A stretch of DNA of 64,000 nucleotides from a bacterium D16-76. GTDB lineage: Bacteria; Bacillota; Clostridia; Oscillospirales; Acutalibacteraceae. Under the pieces are notes generated by a model, which saw only the letters and a program-made list of their open reading frames with translations, ran no database searches and was not told the origin of the DNA. This document shows, in pieces, positions 51,210-59,392 of the stretch. The stretch spans positions 1-64,000 of the forward strand of contig QZEE01000014.1 in assembly GCA_009917445.1 (NCBI GenBank). The letters run 5' to 3'. Position 1 is the stretch's first letter. Each line of letters begins with the position of its first letter. The position numbers and the translations under genes are program-made.

Positions 51210-51518
51210 GTGTTCCCTCCGCTTTGTTTCCCGTTGCCGTTCTCCCGGAAAGGCTTCCGGTCCCATTCCTGCGGCGTATTCCGGCGTTGGCACGCTCCCT
51301 GGACTTCGGGACATTTTGTCCCGAAGTGGCTCGTTGCGGTGCTTCCTCTGCCGGGGTATTCCTTTTCGGACGGTCATTCTATTTTCAAGGTGCAGCTCAT
51401 GTTGAGCGGGGTATCAGCTCCACACAAGCCTATGTGGGAAAAATTGTTTTCAAAAAAATTTCAAAAACCTTGTAAGATTTTTTGAAATGCGAAGTCTTAT
51501 AAGGGAGGAGGTGAGAAA
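51210..51518. other. Gap before the sigma-factor cassette
   Basis: The minus strand stays open to about 51377 upstream of the VLP relic, with no recognised domain. Near 51460-51488 an inverted repeat (TTTCAAAAA and TTTTTGAAA) lies just before the sigma-factor ribosome site. It is the point where base composition turns AT-rich and may hold the cassette promoter; I see no clear sigma-A boxes. Confidence 0.4.
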
Positions 51519-52019
51519 GTGGCAGGTTCCAAAGAAGAATTTGAGAAAATTTATAGAAGATACTTTAATGATGTATTTCTTTTCCTTAAAAAGCTGTCAA
51601 AAAATGAAGGTCTGGCGGAGGAGATCACAAGCGAAACATTCTTCAAAGCAATGCGCTCAATAGGTGCTTTTCGCGGCGATACAGACATTCGTGTTTGGCT
51701 TTGTCAAATCGCAAAAAACTGTTACTTTTCTCACTTGAAAAAGCAACAGGGGCTTGTAGATATTGATGATATTGAATTTACAGATAACATAGACACCATT
51801 GAGGAACAGGTAATAAACCGAAGTGATGCTATGCGAATACATCTTCTGCTGCACAATTTAGCCGAACCATATAAGGAAGTTTTTATGCTGCGGGTTTTTG
51901 GAGAGTTGAGTTTCAAACAAATTGCAAAGATTTTCCAAAAGACAGATAACTGGGCCTGTGTCACTTATCACCGGGCAAGAAATAAAATATTGGAACAACT
52001 GGAGGCTAACAATGAGTGA
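51519..52019 (+). CDS. ECF-type RNA polymerase sigma factor
   Basis: A 166-residue sigma-70 family protein. Region 2 (FEKIYRRYFNDVFLFLKKLS, AEEITSETFFKAMRSI, IRVWLCQIAKNCYFSHLKK) and region 4 (LAEPYKEVFMLRVFGELSFK, AKIFQKTDNWACVTYHRARNK) are both present with little between, as in ECF sigma factors. It starts at GTG 51519 after GGGAGGAGGTGAG. The next gene encodes its probable anti-sigma factor and overlaps it by 8 bases. Codon use is AT-rich, unlike the chromosomal genes to the left, which points to horizontal transfer. The likely regulon is the ABC genes that follow. Confidence 0.92.
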   Translation: MAGSKEEFEKIYRRYFNDVFLFLKKLSKNEGLAEEITSETFFKAMRSIGAFRGDTDIRVWLCQIAKNCYFSHLKKQQGLVDIDDIEFTDNIDTIEEQVINRSDAMRIHLLLHNLAEPYKEVFMLRVFGELSFKQIAKIFQKTDNWACVTYHRARNKILEQLEANNE

Positions 52020-52932
52020 TAGATGCAATTTAATCAAAGACATACTTCCGCTTTACGTAGAAGATATGGTGAGTACGGATACACGAGAATTTGTTAGCGG
52101 ACATCTTGAGCATTGCGCGGAGTGCCATGCGGAGTTTGAGCGTATGCGGAAAGCTACGAATTTCATCCCTGATGCTGCCCCTGATACTGATATTGTGCCG
52201 TTAAAGAGAGTAAAGCGGGACTTGTTTATCAGGCGCTTGCAGACTATCTGTTTCACGGCGATCTTGGCCTGTGCTATCGTGACGATCATTTTCGGGATTT
52301 TGACATCACCTAAATTTTTCCCCTATTCTGATAACCTTCTCAATGTGATTGATGTCCCTGATGGGAGCGTTATCATCACCTTTGATAGCGAGGTGACAGG
52401 GTATAGCTGTAATGAGGTGTTTGACAATAAAGCAGAAACGGCAATTTACCGCATAAATGCTTGGACTACCACTTGGGACTTACATTTGTCTAATCGTGGA
52501 AAACAAAACATGGTGATACCCTTTGACCGTGAAACTGAAATTCAGGTTTTCTATGCTCAAAACGATGGCTCCGAGGATGTACTGATTTATGGGGCAAATC
52601 AAAACACGGGAGAAAACGGCGTAACTCTGCCAAGGCTGGTCCTAATGCCGTATTTCCTATTAGCCTTTTTCGCCCTTGTTGTCCTTGCAATTCTACGAGT
52701 TCTATTAAGAAATAAGCAAGCAATCGTTGTTTGGATTGACAGGGCTATACCATTCCCAATTTCCTATATGGCAGCACAGCTTTGCACAAAAGGCTTTAAC
52801 TTCACGACATATTCATCGCAACGAGATTTTTGTATTATCATCCTGGTTGCTATACTGCTTTATTTTGCAATGCTGACGGGAAAATCTCTTTATAAAGCAA
52901 AGCTGAACACTTCAAAGGGGATAGAGGAATAG
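52012..52932 (+). CDS. Zinc-finger anti-sigma factor, membrane-bound
   Basis: A 306-residue protein: an N-terminal zf-HC2 domain (CNLIKDILPLYVEDM, GHLEHCAECHAEF, with the H-x3-C-x2-C zinc motif), a transmembrane segment at about 80-102, an external domain (about 105-210), and two to three more hydrophobic segments at the C-terminus. It should hold the ECF sigma factor at the membrane and release it when the envelope is stressed. The start at 52012 overlaps the sigma stop (ATGAGTGA). Its C-terminal transmembrane part is longer than in simple anti-sigma factors and might sense or pair with the nearby ABC permease. Confidence 0.85.
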   Translation: MSDRCNLIKDILPLYVEDMVSTDTREFVSGHLEHCAECHAEFERMRKATNFIPDAAPDTDIVPLKRVKRDLFIRRLQTICFTAILACAIVTIIFGILTSPKFFPYSDNLLNVIDVPDGSVIITFDSEVTGYSCNEVFDNKAETAIYRINAWTTTWDLHLSNRGKQNMVIPFDRETEIQVFYAQNDGSEDVLIYGANQNTGENGVTLPRLVLMPYFLLAFFALVVLAILRVLLRNKQAIVVWIDRAIPFPISYMAAQLCTKGFNFTTYSSQRDFCIIILVAILLYFAMLTGKSLYKAKLNTSKGIEE

Positions 52933-52934
52933 GC

Positions 52935-53381
52935 ATGAAAAAATCTCTGTTTAGACCAACGGATATGTTCGAGCTAAGTATTGTATATATTTTTTGCTTT
53001 TCTCTCAATTTGCTTTTGGATTATGCAAAGACTCTGGATTTAGATGCTTATATTCTAAAAGCTTTTTTGAAAAACTTTATTGATTACCAGCCTTTGATCG
53101 TTTCACTGTTTACCTTCATTGTGATCGTGTTCCATTATCAAATGCTGGAGAGAAAAAAGGCAGAAATATTTTGTAGAATACTTGTAGGCGGCACTGTGTT
53201 TGGCATCACCATTCGCTATGTGCTGGACTGTCTTACGGTACTAATTTTCGTTTATTTTCTATCGGCTTTGGTAAATCTCCATTTTAGTTTCAATTTAGCC
53301 GACAATTTCTATTTAGTCCTTATTTTTGTCACATACATACTAATCAGCGCAAGGCGGGTACGGAAATATGAAAATATTTAA
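52935..53381 (+). CDS. Four-helix membrane protein of unknown function
   Basis: A 148-residue hydrophobic protein with about four transmembrane segments (near 12-30, 50-68, 80-115 and 118-138) and a basic C-terminus. It resembles in size and layout the small DUF3021-like membrane proteins next to bacterial ABC and regulator genes, but I cannot confirm the family. It starts 2 bases after the anti-sigma gene and overlaps the following permease gene by 14 bases, so it belongs to the same translation-coupled operon. Confidence 0.7.
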   Translation: MKKSLFRPTDMFELSIVYIFCFSLNLLLDYAKTLDLDAYILKAFLKNFIDYQPLIVSLFTFIVIVFHYQMLERKKAEIFCRILVGGTVFGITIRYVLDCLTVLIFVYFLSALVNLHFSFNLADNFYLVLIFVTYILISARRVRKYENI

Positions 53382-54585
53382 GTTCATTGTTTCAAAGATA
53401 TTTTTGAGAAAAGCGATACTTGGTATCGGCATCATGCTGTTGCTTCTCATGGCGAATTACATAACCTTTACTGCTGCCCGTTCCATTTTGTCAACATTTC
53501 AAGGGTATCAGGAAACAAAATATGTAAATCAAGAGGGAGTTTACATTGCCAACTTAGACCCGGATAGCCATATTGATATGAGCATGATTGGCGAAAGCGG
53601 AACACAAGCAGTATATGACTATTTGAATAGCAGCTTTAAGTATGCTTTTTATACAGACGGGTTTATTGTATCTGTTCCAAACGGTGATGATATGAAAATA
53701 TCATTAGGCTATATGAACGAGCAGTATTACAGATTAAATGAATTTGAGCTTTCACAAGGGACAGATTTGGACTTTGATTACCAATTAGACGGGGAAATCC
53801 CTGTTTTGGTAGGAAAAGGGTTAAGCAAAACATATCCCGTTGGGGCAACAATAGAAATGGAAGAATCTGTTCTTGGGCGGCCTTTAACGCTAAGGGTTCA
53901 GGGCGTGTTGAAGCAAAACGCCTACCACTCTAATTTCTATGCCCTCAACTCCAAGGCATACTATAATTTCTCAATCCTCTTTCCAGTGAATGAAGAATTT
54001 ATCAATCATACCAGCATGGACATTAAATTTAATGGCCTCATGGATATTGTACTTTTGGACACCTCAAAAGAAGAAATAGTGGATTTGAGTGAGGTTATCA
54101 AAGATAATTTGGGTTTAAGTTTCAATTTCTTTAGCCAAAAGGAAAACTACGATTATTTCAACGAATACTATCTTCACTCACTAAAAATTATATTCATAAC
54201 GACCTTTATTCTGCTGATCGTCATAACTTGTCTTTCTGTTTGGAACGGATTGGTTAGTGTTCGCCTGATGCTGAAAGACTTTACGATCAATCTGTTGGTG
54301 GGATTAAGCTACTCAAAACTGAAAAGAATTTTTTATGGTTACTTTGGGATGCTCTCCTTCGTTAATGTAGTGTTGATTGCCACATTCACCGCTTTTAACC
54401 GATACGGGTGCTGGTTAAGGAAAGACGCTACCTTTGCTACTTACGGATTGTTTGGTTTGATAGGAATGGACTGGCTGGCTTTGTTGCTGGTTGTCGTTTC
54501 TGATATTGTTATTGGAATAATTGTCGTCGAAAGTATGTTGTGGAAAATCAAAAAGGTTCCAATCTCCTTGGGGGTATTGCAATGA
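53368..54585 (+). CDS. ABC transporter permease, MacB/FtsX-like
   Basis: A 405-residue protein with one N-terminal transmembrane segment (about 15-37), a large external domain (about 40-265) and three C-terminal segments: the layout of MacB/FtsX-type permeases, which work as mechanotransmitters or lipoprotein/peptide extruders rather than importers. Sequence similarity to named members is weak. The start at 53368 overlaps the preceding gene by 14 bases, and its stop overlaps the ATPase start as ATGA. Together with the ATPase it may expel or sense an antimicrobial peptide. Confidence 0.78.
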   Translation: MKIFKFIVSKIFLRKAILGIGIMLLLLMANYITFTAARSILSTFQGYQETKYVNQEGVYIANLDPDSHIDMSMIGESGTQAVYDYLNSSFKYAFYTDGFIVSVPNGDDMKISLGYMNEQYYRLNEFELSQGTDLDFDYQLDGEIPVLVGKGLSKTYPVGATIEMEESVLGRPLTLRVQGVLKQNAYHSNFYALNSKAYYNFSILFPVNEEFINHTSMDIKFNGLMDIVLLDTSKEEIVDLSEVIKDNLGLSFNFFSQKENYDYFNEYYLHSLKIIFITTFILLIVITCLSVWNGLVSVRLMLKDFTINLLVGLSYSKLKRIFYGYFGMLSFVNVVLIATFTAFNRYGCWLRKDATFATYGLFGLIGMDWLALLLVVVSDIVIGIIVVESMLWKIKKVPISLGVLQ

Positions 54586-55253
54586 CAAAGATTATTGATC
54601 TAAGCGTTAAAGAAAAAATCTATAAGAGCAAAAAGGCGCAGATTTCAATACTAAATGGTTTTAGGCTTGAAGTCGCCGCCGGTGAAAAAATCGCCATTGT
54701 GGGCGAATCGGGAGCAGGCAAGAGTTCTTTGCTCAATATCATTGGATTGCTTGATCGAAATTATTCCGGTGAATATACGCTTTTCGGTTCTCCGACAGAT
54801 CAGTTACATACAAGTCAGTTGGCGCAATGGCGAAATCAACGGATTGGCTTCATTCTTCAAGAGTCGGCACTCATTAACTCTTTGACGGTTGAAGATAACA
54901 TCAAACTGCCGTTTCTTTATGCCAGTCCTGACCAAAAGGGCGTTGGGGAGATTGAGGATTTCGATGCTGTCGTTAGTGCGATTGAGATCAGGCACATACT
55001 AAAAAAGAAACCTCTTGAATGTTCCGGCGGAGAAAAGGCCAGAGCTGTATTTGCCAGAGGAATCATCATGAAACCTCAACTCATTTTGGCTGATGAACCT
55101 ACGGCATCCCTGGATGTGGAGAACAGAGAAAGAATTGTAACCTTGCTTTTTAACATGAACAAAGAGTTTAACACCACCATCATTACTGTAACTCATGATT
55201 TGGAAATAGCCAATCGTCATGATAGAGTAATACATCTTGAAAGGAGTAAATAA
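54582..55253 (+). CDS. ABC transporter ATP-binding protein, LolD/MacB type
   Basis: A 223-residue ATPase with Walker A GESGAGKSS, Q-loop FILQESALINSLTVEDN, a signature that reads CSGGEKAR in place of LSGGQQQR, Walker B LILADEPTASLD and the H-loop in TVTHDLEIA. This is the LolD/MacB/BceA group that drives FtsX-type permeases, here the gene directly upstream (ATGA overlap). The start is ATG 54582; an upstream frame inside the permease gene is rejected. The AT-rich codon use matches the rest of the cassette. Confidence 0.92.
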   Translation: MTKIIDLSVKEKIYKSKKAQISILNGFRLEVAAGEKIAIVGESGAGKSSLLNIIGLLDRNYSGEYTLFGSPTDQLHTSQLAQWRNQRIGFILQESALINSLTVEDNIKLPFLYASPDQKGVGEIEDFDAVVSAIEIRHILKKKPLECSGGEKARAVFARGIIMKPQLILADEPTASLDVENRERIVTLLFNMNKEFNTTIITVTHDLEIANRHDRVIHLERSK

Positions 55254-55254
55254 A

Positions 55255-55410
55255 ATGGGATTTTTTGCGATGATTGCGTCAATGCTGCTGGGGATATTGT
55301 TTGTTGTAATCGGGATTTCCCGCAGAAAGCAAAAGGGGTGGCCTATAATCCTTATCGCACTCGGAATTGTGTTTTTCCTCATTGCGGTTTATTTGGGATG
55401 GCCTAAATAG
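55255..55410 (+). CDS. 51-residue two-helix membrane peptide
   Basis: A short gene starting at ATG 55255, one base after the ATPase stop, with AAAGGAG about 8 bases upstream. The product has two hydrophobic segments (about 3-21 and 30-47) with a basic RRKQKG turn between them, so both termini should lie on the same side of the membrane. I know of no family for it. Tight spacing and a good ribosome site support a real gene and the end of the sigma/ABC operon; it might be a small subunit or a regulator of the exporter. Confidence 0.7.
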   Translation: MGFFAMIASMLLGILFVVIGISRRKQKGWPIILIALGIVFFLIAVYLGWPK

Positions 55411-55479
55411 AAGTCAATAAAAACCAAGTCTGCCCAGCGGCAGAAAAAAACCGCTGCGGGGCAGGCCGATTTACCATGC

Positions 55480-55827
55480 CTATTTGTTCCATACGGCGGT
55501 TTTGAGAGATTGCCAAAGCGAGGAACCGTTCTCCACACTGGCAGCGTCCTGCTCGAAGCTGTGCAGCGCCGATTCCGCCTCCATGATGGATTGCCGGAGC
55601 GCCGTATGCTCCTGCTCATACCCGGCAAGCAGAGTGTTAAATCGCTCCTCGCTGATGCGCCTTATGGCGTAGGATTCGTACAGCTTTTTGATGATGGTGT
55701 CAAGTTCCTCACATCGCCGCCTGTCCTTGTTTAATTTGTGGTTTAGTTCCTTCGCCGTCTGCGCCTGCCGGACTTCGGATGCCGCCCGAAACCTTAAAGA
55801 TAAACTCCGACTCGTTGGAAATAGCAT
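55480..55827 (-). pseudogene. Serine recombinase fragment (coiled-coil region)
   Basis: On the minus strand the frame reads SEVRQAQTAKELNHKLNKDR, then CEELDTIIKKLYESYA, RISEERFNTLLAGYEQEHTA and AESALHSFEQDAASV. This is the coiled-coil region found after the zinc ribbon in transposon serine recombinases, comparable to codons 185-265 of the fragment at 1-1074. The catalytic and DNA-binding parts and the true C-terminus are missing, and after SFEQDAASV it runs into unrelated sequence to the stop. It is a scar of an earlier element. Confidence 0.75.
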
Positions 55828-55844
55828 AGGCGCTGGCGAAACGG

Positions 55845-56105
55845 ATGGTAGTCGGCTACCAGGGGCTTGCTCAGATACACGCCAATTCTCTTCTGCCGAA
55901 AAAGCGTTCCAAAAATCATCCGTTGTCCAAACAAGAACGCAAAGATAACCACGAGATTTTTAGGGAATGTATCTTTGTTGAACACGCTATCCGTTTTGCC
56001 AAAAGGTTTCGTATTCTCTCTGAACGCTATCGCAACCGCAGGCATCGTTTCGCACTTCGCTTTTCTTTGATTGCTGGTATCTGCTATTTTGACCGTTTTG
56101 CCTAG
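55845..56105 (+). mobile_element. IS5-type transposase C-terminal remnant
   Basis: The frame reads GYQGLAQIHANSLLPKKRSK, then ERKDNHEIFRECIFVEHAIR and RFRILSERYRNRRHRFALRF, the C-terminal DDE region of IS5-group transposases; the Glu in FVEHAI matches the third catalytic residue. The N-terminal two thirds are absent and no terminal repeats were found. Its insertion or excision is the likely cause of damage to the start of the next gene. Confidence 0.75.
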
Positions 56106-56139
56106 AGTGTTTCTTCAAACACAAGCAATCCAAAGGAGG

Positions 56140-57687
56140 ATGGAGGCAAGAAGAGCAACAGCAAGAAACAAGCAGGCGCGTTTTTTATATCTGGTGGAAA
56201 AGCGGCGATGGGCCTTAAACTTTACCAGAGGCGCGGAAATGTGCGGCGAAATGCGTCTGGACTTGGCAAATCACTTCCGCTCTTTGAGCCTGGGCTATTT
56301 CAACCAGAACAGCAGCGGCTATCTGCTCAGCACGCTGACAAAGGATTTAAGCAATTTTGAGCTGGTGATTACCCACGCGCTCCCGTCCATCGTGAAAACG
56401 GTTGTGATGGCAACGCTGGTGCTGATCGGCACCTTCTTCATCAACTGGAAACTGGCGCTGGCGGAATGTGTGGTGCTGGCCGTAGCATTTCCCATTCTTG
56501 CATGGGACAATCGTCTGGTGGAGCGGCACGGAGCCAAAAAGCGGCAGCTCAACGCAAAAATGATCTCGATTGTTCTGGAATACATCAAGGGGATGAAGGT
56601 CTTTAAGTCCCACAACATGACAAGCACCCACTTTTCCAGAATGTCGGACACATTGGACGCCATCCGAAAAACCAATGTCAAGATGTCCGTCCCCACAAGT
56701 ATGTACGCGATTATCGCAAATTTCCTTCTTCCGCTGGTACTGCTGGCGGGCAGTTACCTGTTCCTGGGCGGGACGATTACCCCTGACCGGCTGATCGCCT
56801 TTATGCTGATGAGCCTTGCGCTGTCCGCCCTGCTGATTTCCTTTGAGCATTCCTACAATCTGCTGAAGGATTTGAAGCTGGCGGCGGTCAATTTGGAAAA
56901 GGCGTATGACACAAAGCCCTTGCCCTATCAGGAAGAAAATGTAACGCTGACACACTTTGATGTTGCGTTCGACCATGTGGATTTTTCCTACAATCATCAG
57001 GCCGATGTGCTGCACGATATTTCTTTCCATGCCAAAGAGGGCAGCACCACCGCCCTGATCGGGCCGTCCGGCTCCGGCAAGTCAACTGTCGCAAGTCTGA
57101 TTGCACGTTTTTGGGACGTAACCCAGGGCTGCATCCGCATCGGTGGACGGGATGTGCGGGAGTTGAATCCCGATGGGCTGCTGCACTATATCAGCGAGGT
57201 CTTTCAAGAAAACACGCTGCTGGCCGACACGATTTACAACAACATCAAGGCCGGACGGGACAGCGCCACGGAGGAAGAAGTCATTGCCGCCGCCAAAGCC
57301 GCCCATTGCCATGAGTTTATAAAGAAACTGCCGGAGGGGTATCATACCCATCTTTCCGAGGGCGGCAACACGCTTTCCGGGGGTGAAAAACAGCGGATTG
57401 CCATAGCAAGGGCCATTTTGAAGGACGCGCCGATTTTGCTGTTGGATGAATCCACGGCATCCCTGGACGCCGACAATGAAGCCAAGATCAATCAGGCGTT
57501 AGACCGGCTGATGAAGGGCAAGACCGTATTTGTGATTGCCCACCGGCTGAACACCATTCAGAACGCCGGACAGATTATTTTGCTGAATCAGGGCCGCATT
57601 GAGGAGATGGGAACCCATGCGGAACTGCTGAAAAAGCATGGCCATTATTTCGAGATGGTGCAGGAACAAGAAAAGGCGAAAGCCTAG
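56140..57687 (+). pseudogene. ABC exporter (fused permease-ATPase), 5' end damaged
   Basis: The body of the gene is a type I ABC exporter: transmembrane helices from about GYLLSTLTKDLSNFELVITH on, then an ATPase with Walker A GPSGSGKST, signature LSGGEKQR, Walker B ILLLDESTASLD and H-loop VIAHRL. Only about four of the expected six helices are present. The first 25 codons in the open frame look unnatural, while the neighbouring frame at 56145-56216 reads GKKSNSKKQAGAFFISGGKA, a plausible authentic N-terminus. So I infer a small frameshift after the ATG plus loss of helices 1-2 at about 56216. Relatives export siderophores or drugs as heterodimers; the partner is missing. The frame is also open upstream to 56071 without a ribosome site. 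Confidence 0.75.
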
Positions 57688-57707
57688 ATCGTGAAAGGAG
57701 CATGATA

Positions 57708-57986
57708 ATGAAAATGAACCGTATGCAGCTTATGAGCGAGGGCAATGTGTCGAAGGCCCTGTTCAAGCTGGGCATCCCTATGGTCGTCAGTATGCTGGTG
57801 ACCGCAATCTATAACGTGGTAGATACTTACTTTGTGTCCGGCCTCGGAACGCAGCAGTCCGGCGCTGTTTCTGTGGCGTTTCCGCTCTCCCTGATCTTCT
57901 CCGGCATCGGGCTGACATTTGGCGTAGGCGCTGGGTCGTACATCTCCCGGCTTTTAGGGAAGAAGCAGGCGGAAGATGATTTCTGA
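57708..57986 (+). pseudogene. MATE family efflux pump, N-terminal fragment
   Basis: The ATG at 57708 (7 bases after AAAGGAG) begins KMNRMQLMSEGNVSKALFKL and continues through GIPMVVSMLVTAIYNVVDTY, the first two helices of a MATE Na+/drug antiporter. At about codon 88 (SRLLGKKQAED) it leaves the family sequence and stops 2 codons later. Intact MATE pumps have about 450 residues, so only the first fifth remains. The break coincides with the start of histidine-kinase sequence, marking a deletion joint. Confidence 0.88.
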
Positions 57987-58665
57987 CATTTCCCATCAGG
58001 TAAAAACGCCGATTGCAAATCTTCAAATGGTAAACGCCACTTTGCTTGAACAGCCTGTGACAGAAGAAAAGCGTCAGGAATTTTTGCTGGCATCCAGCGG
58101 TCAGCTTGAAAAACTGGACTTTCTTATGCAAGCCATGATAAAGACCTCCCGGCTGGAAACCGGCGTGATTGCCTTGGACAGAAAAGTGCAGCCGATTTAT
58201 AACACCTTGGCGGCGGCGCTGGGCGGTATTTTGCTGAACGCTGAAAAGAAAAACATTCATGTCAACGTAGAATGTCCACCCGACATACTGCTGGCCCATG
58301 ATAAGAAATGGACAAGTGAAGCCTTGTTTAATATTTTGGATAATGCTGTGAAGTACACGCCAGAGGGCGGCACTATTCAGGTGTCCGTCCAAAGTTGGGA
58401 GTTGTATGTGAAAATTGACATTACAGACAGCGGCAAGGGCATCGTGGAGAGCAAGCAGGGGATGATCTTCAAACGCTTCTATCGTGAGGAAGAAGTACAT
58501 GATGTTGAGGGCATCGGCATAGGGCTGTACCTTGCCCGCGAGATCATCACCATGCAAGGCGGCTACATCAAGGTGACTTCGGCAGTAGGCCGTGGCTCAA
58601 CATTTTCTGTGTTTTGCCCCGTAAATAAAAATCTGAAATCTTGCTGTGCTGTGACATTTCTGTGA
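57976..58665 (+). pseudogene. Sensor histidine kinase, C-terminal fragment
   Basis: The frame opens directly at the deletion joint with ISDISHQVKTPIANLQM, the H-box with the phospho-accepting His. The N box (WTSEALFNILDNAVKYTPEG), G1 (DITDSGKGI), F box and G2 (GIGIGLYLAREI) follow. The sensor and transmembrane parts, and any response-regulator gene, are missing. Kinases of this sub-type usually sit beside BceAB/FtsX-like peptide-resistance transporters, and such a pair follows. The first ATG (57976) has no ribosome site, so expression is doubtful, though the catalytic core itself is intact (229 codons). Confidence 0.88.
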
Positions 58666-58667
58666 GA
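58651..58667 (+). promoter_or_regulatory. Candidate response-regulator site before the BceAB-like operon
   Basis: GTGACATTTCTGTGAGA lies at the 3' end of the kinase fragment and about 46 bases before the ATPase start. It matches 14 of 17 bases at 62132-62148. It probably binds the response regulator that once accompanied the kinase. Confidence 0.5.
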
Positions 58668-58712
58668 ATTGGCTGTTATGATAACGGCATCACAGAAAGG
58701 ATGGTGCAATAC

Positions 58713-59378
58713 ATGAGCATTTTACAAGCAACTGACCTCAAAAAATACTATGGCGCGGAGCCGAACATCACAAAGGCGCTGGACGGTGTGACACTCTCCA
58801 TTGAGCAGGGGGAATTTGTCGCTATTGTCGGAACCTCCGGCAGCGGCAAGTCTACCCTGCTGAACATGATGGGCGGTCTGGATATTCCGACCTCCGGCAG
58901 CATCAAAGTGAAGGGCAAGGAGTTGGCCGAGCTGAACGACGAGCAACTTACCATCTTCCGCAGGCGCAACATCGGCTTTATCTTCCAGAACTACAATCTT
59001 GTTCCTGTTCTGAATGTCTATGAAAACATCGTCCTGCCCGTGGAACTGGACGGAGATACGGTAGACAAGAAATTCATGGACGAAGTAGTGCGCCTGCTGG
59101 CCCTGGGGGACAAACTGAACAATATGCCCAACAACCTGTCCGGGGGACAGCAGCAGCGTGTCGCCATCGCCCGTGCGCTCATTGCAAAACCGGCCATCGT
59201 GTTGGCTGACGAACCGACCGGCAATCTGGACAGCCGGACAAGCAGCGATGTGTTAGGGCTTTTGAAAGTAACCAGCAGTCAATTCCGTCAAACGCTGGTG
59301 ATGATTACCCACAACAACGAGATCGCCCAGCTTGCCGACCGCATTGTTCGTATTGAGGACGGTAAAATCGTGCAGTAA
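58713..59378 (+). CDS. ABC transporter ATP-binding protein, BceA/MacB type
   Basis: A 221-residue ATPase with Walker A GTSGSGKST, Q-loop FIFQNYNLVPVLNVYENIVL, signature LSGGQQQR and Walker B IVLADEPTGNLD. It is most like the ATPases paired with large FtsX permeases that sense and remove peptide antibiotics such as bacitracin. The ATG at 58713 (MSILQATDLKKYYG) matches family N-termini; AGAAAGG lies about 12 bases before, and an in-frame ATG at 58701 is an alternative. The permease gene begins 14 bases downstream. Confidence 0.93.
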   Translation: MSILQATDLKKYYGAEPNITKALDGVTLSIEQGEFVAIVGTSGSGKSTLLNMMGGLDIPTSGSIKVKGKELAELNDEQLTIFRRRNIGFIFQNYNLVPVLNVYENIVLPVELDGDTVDKKFMDEVVRLLALGDKLNNMPNNLSGGQQQRVAIARALIAKPAIVLADEPTGNLDSRTSSDVLGLLKVTSSQFRQTLVMITHNNEIAQLADRIVRIEDGKIVQ

Positions 59379-59392
59379 AGGAGGGCAGGAAC

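Noticed and set aside
50762-51475. 237-codon plus-strand open frame in the island boundary
   Set aside because: It is antisense to the Cys-rich VLP relic, whose minus-strand frame matches a known family; the plus-strand product is low-complexity and unrecognised.
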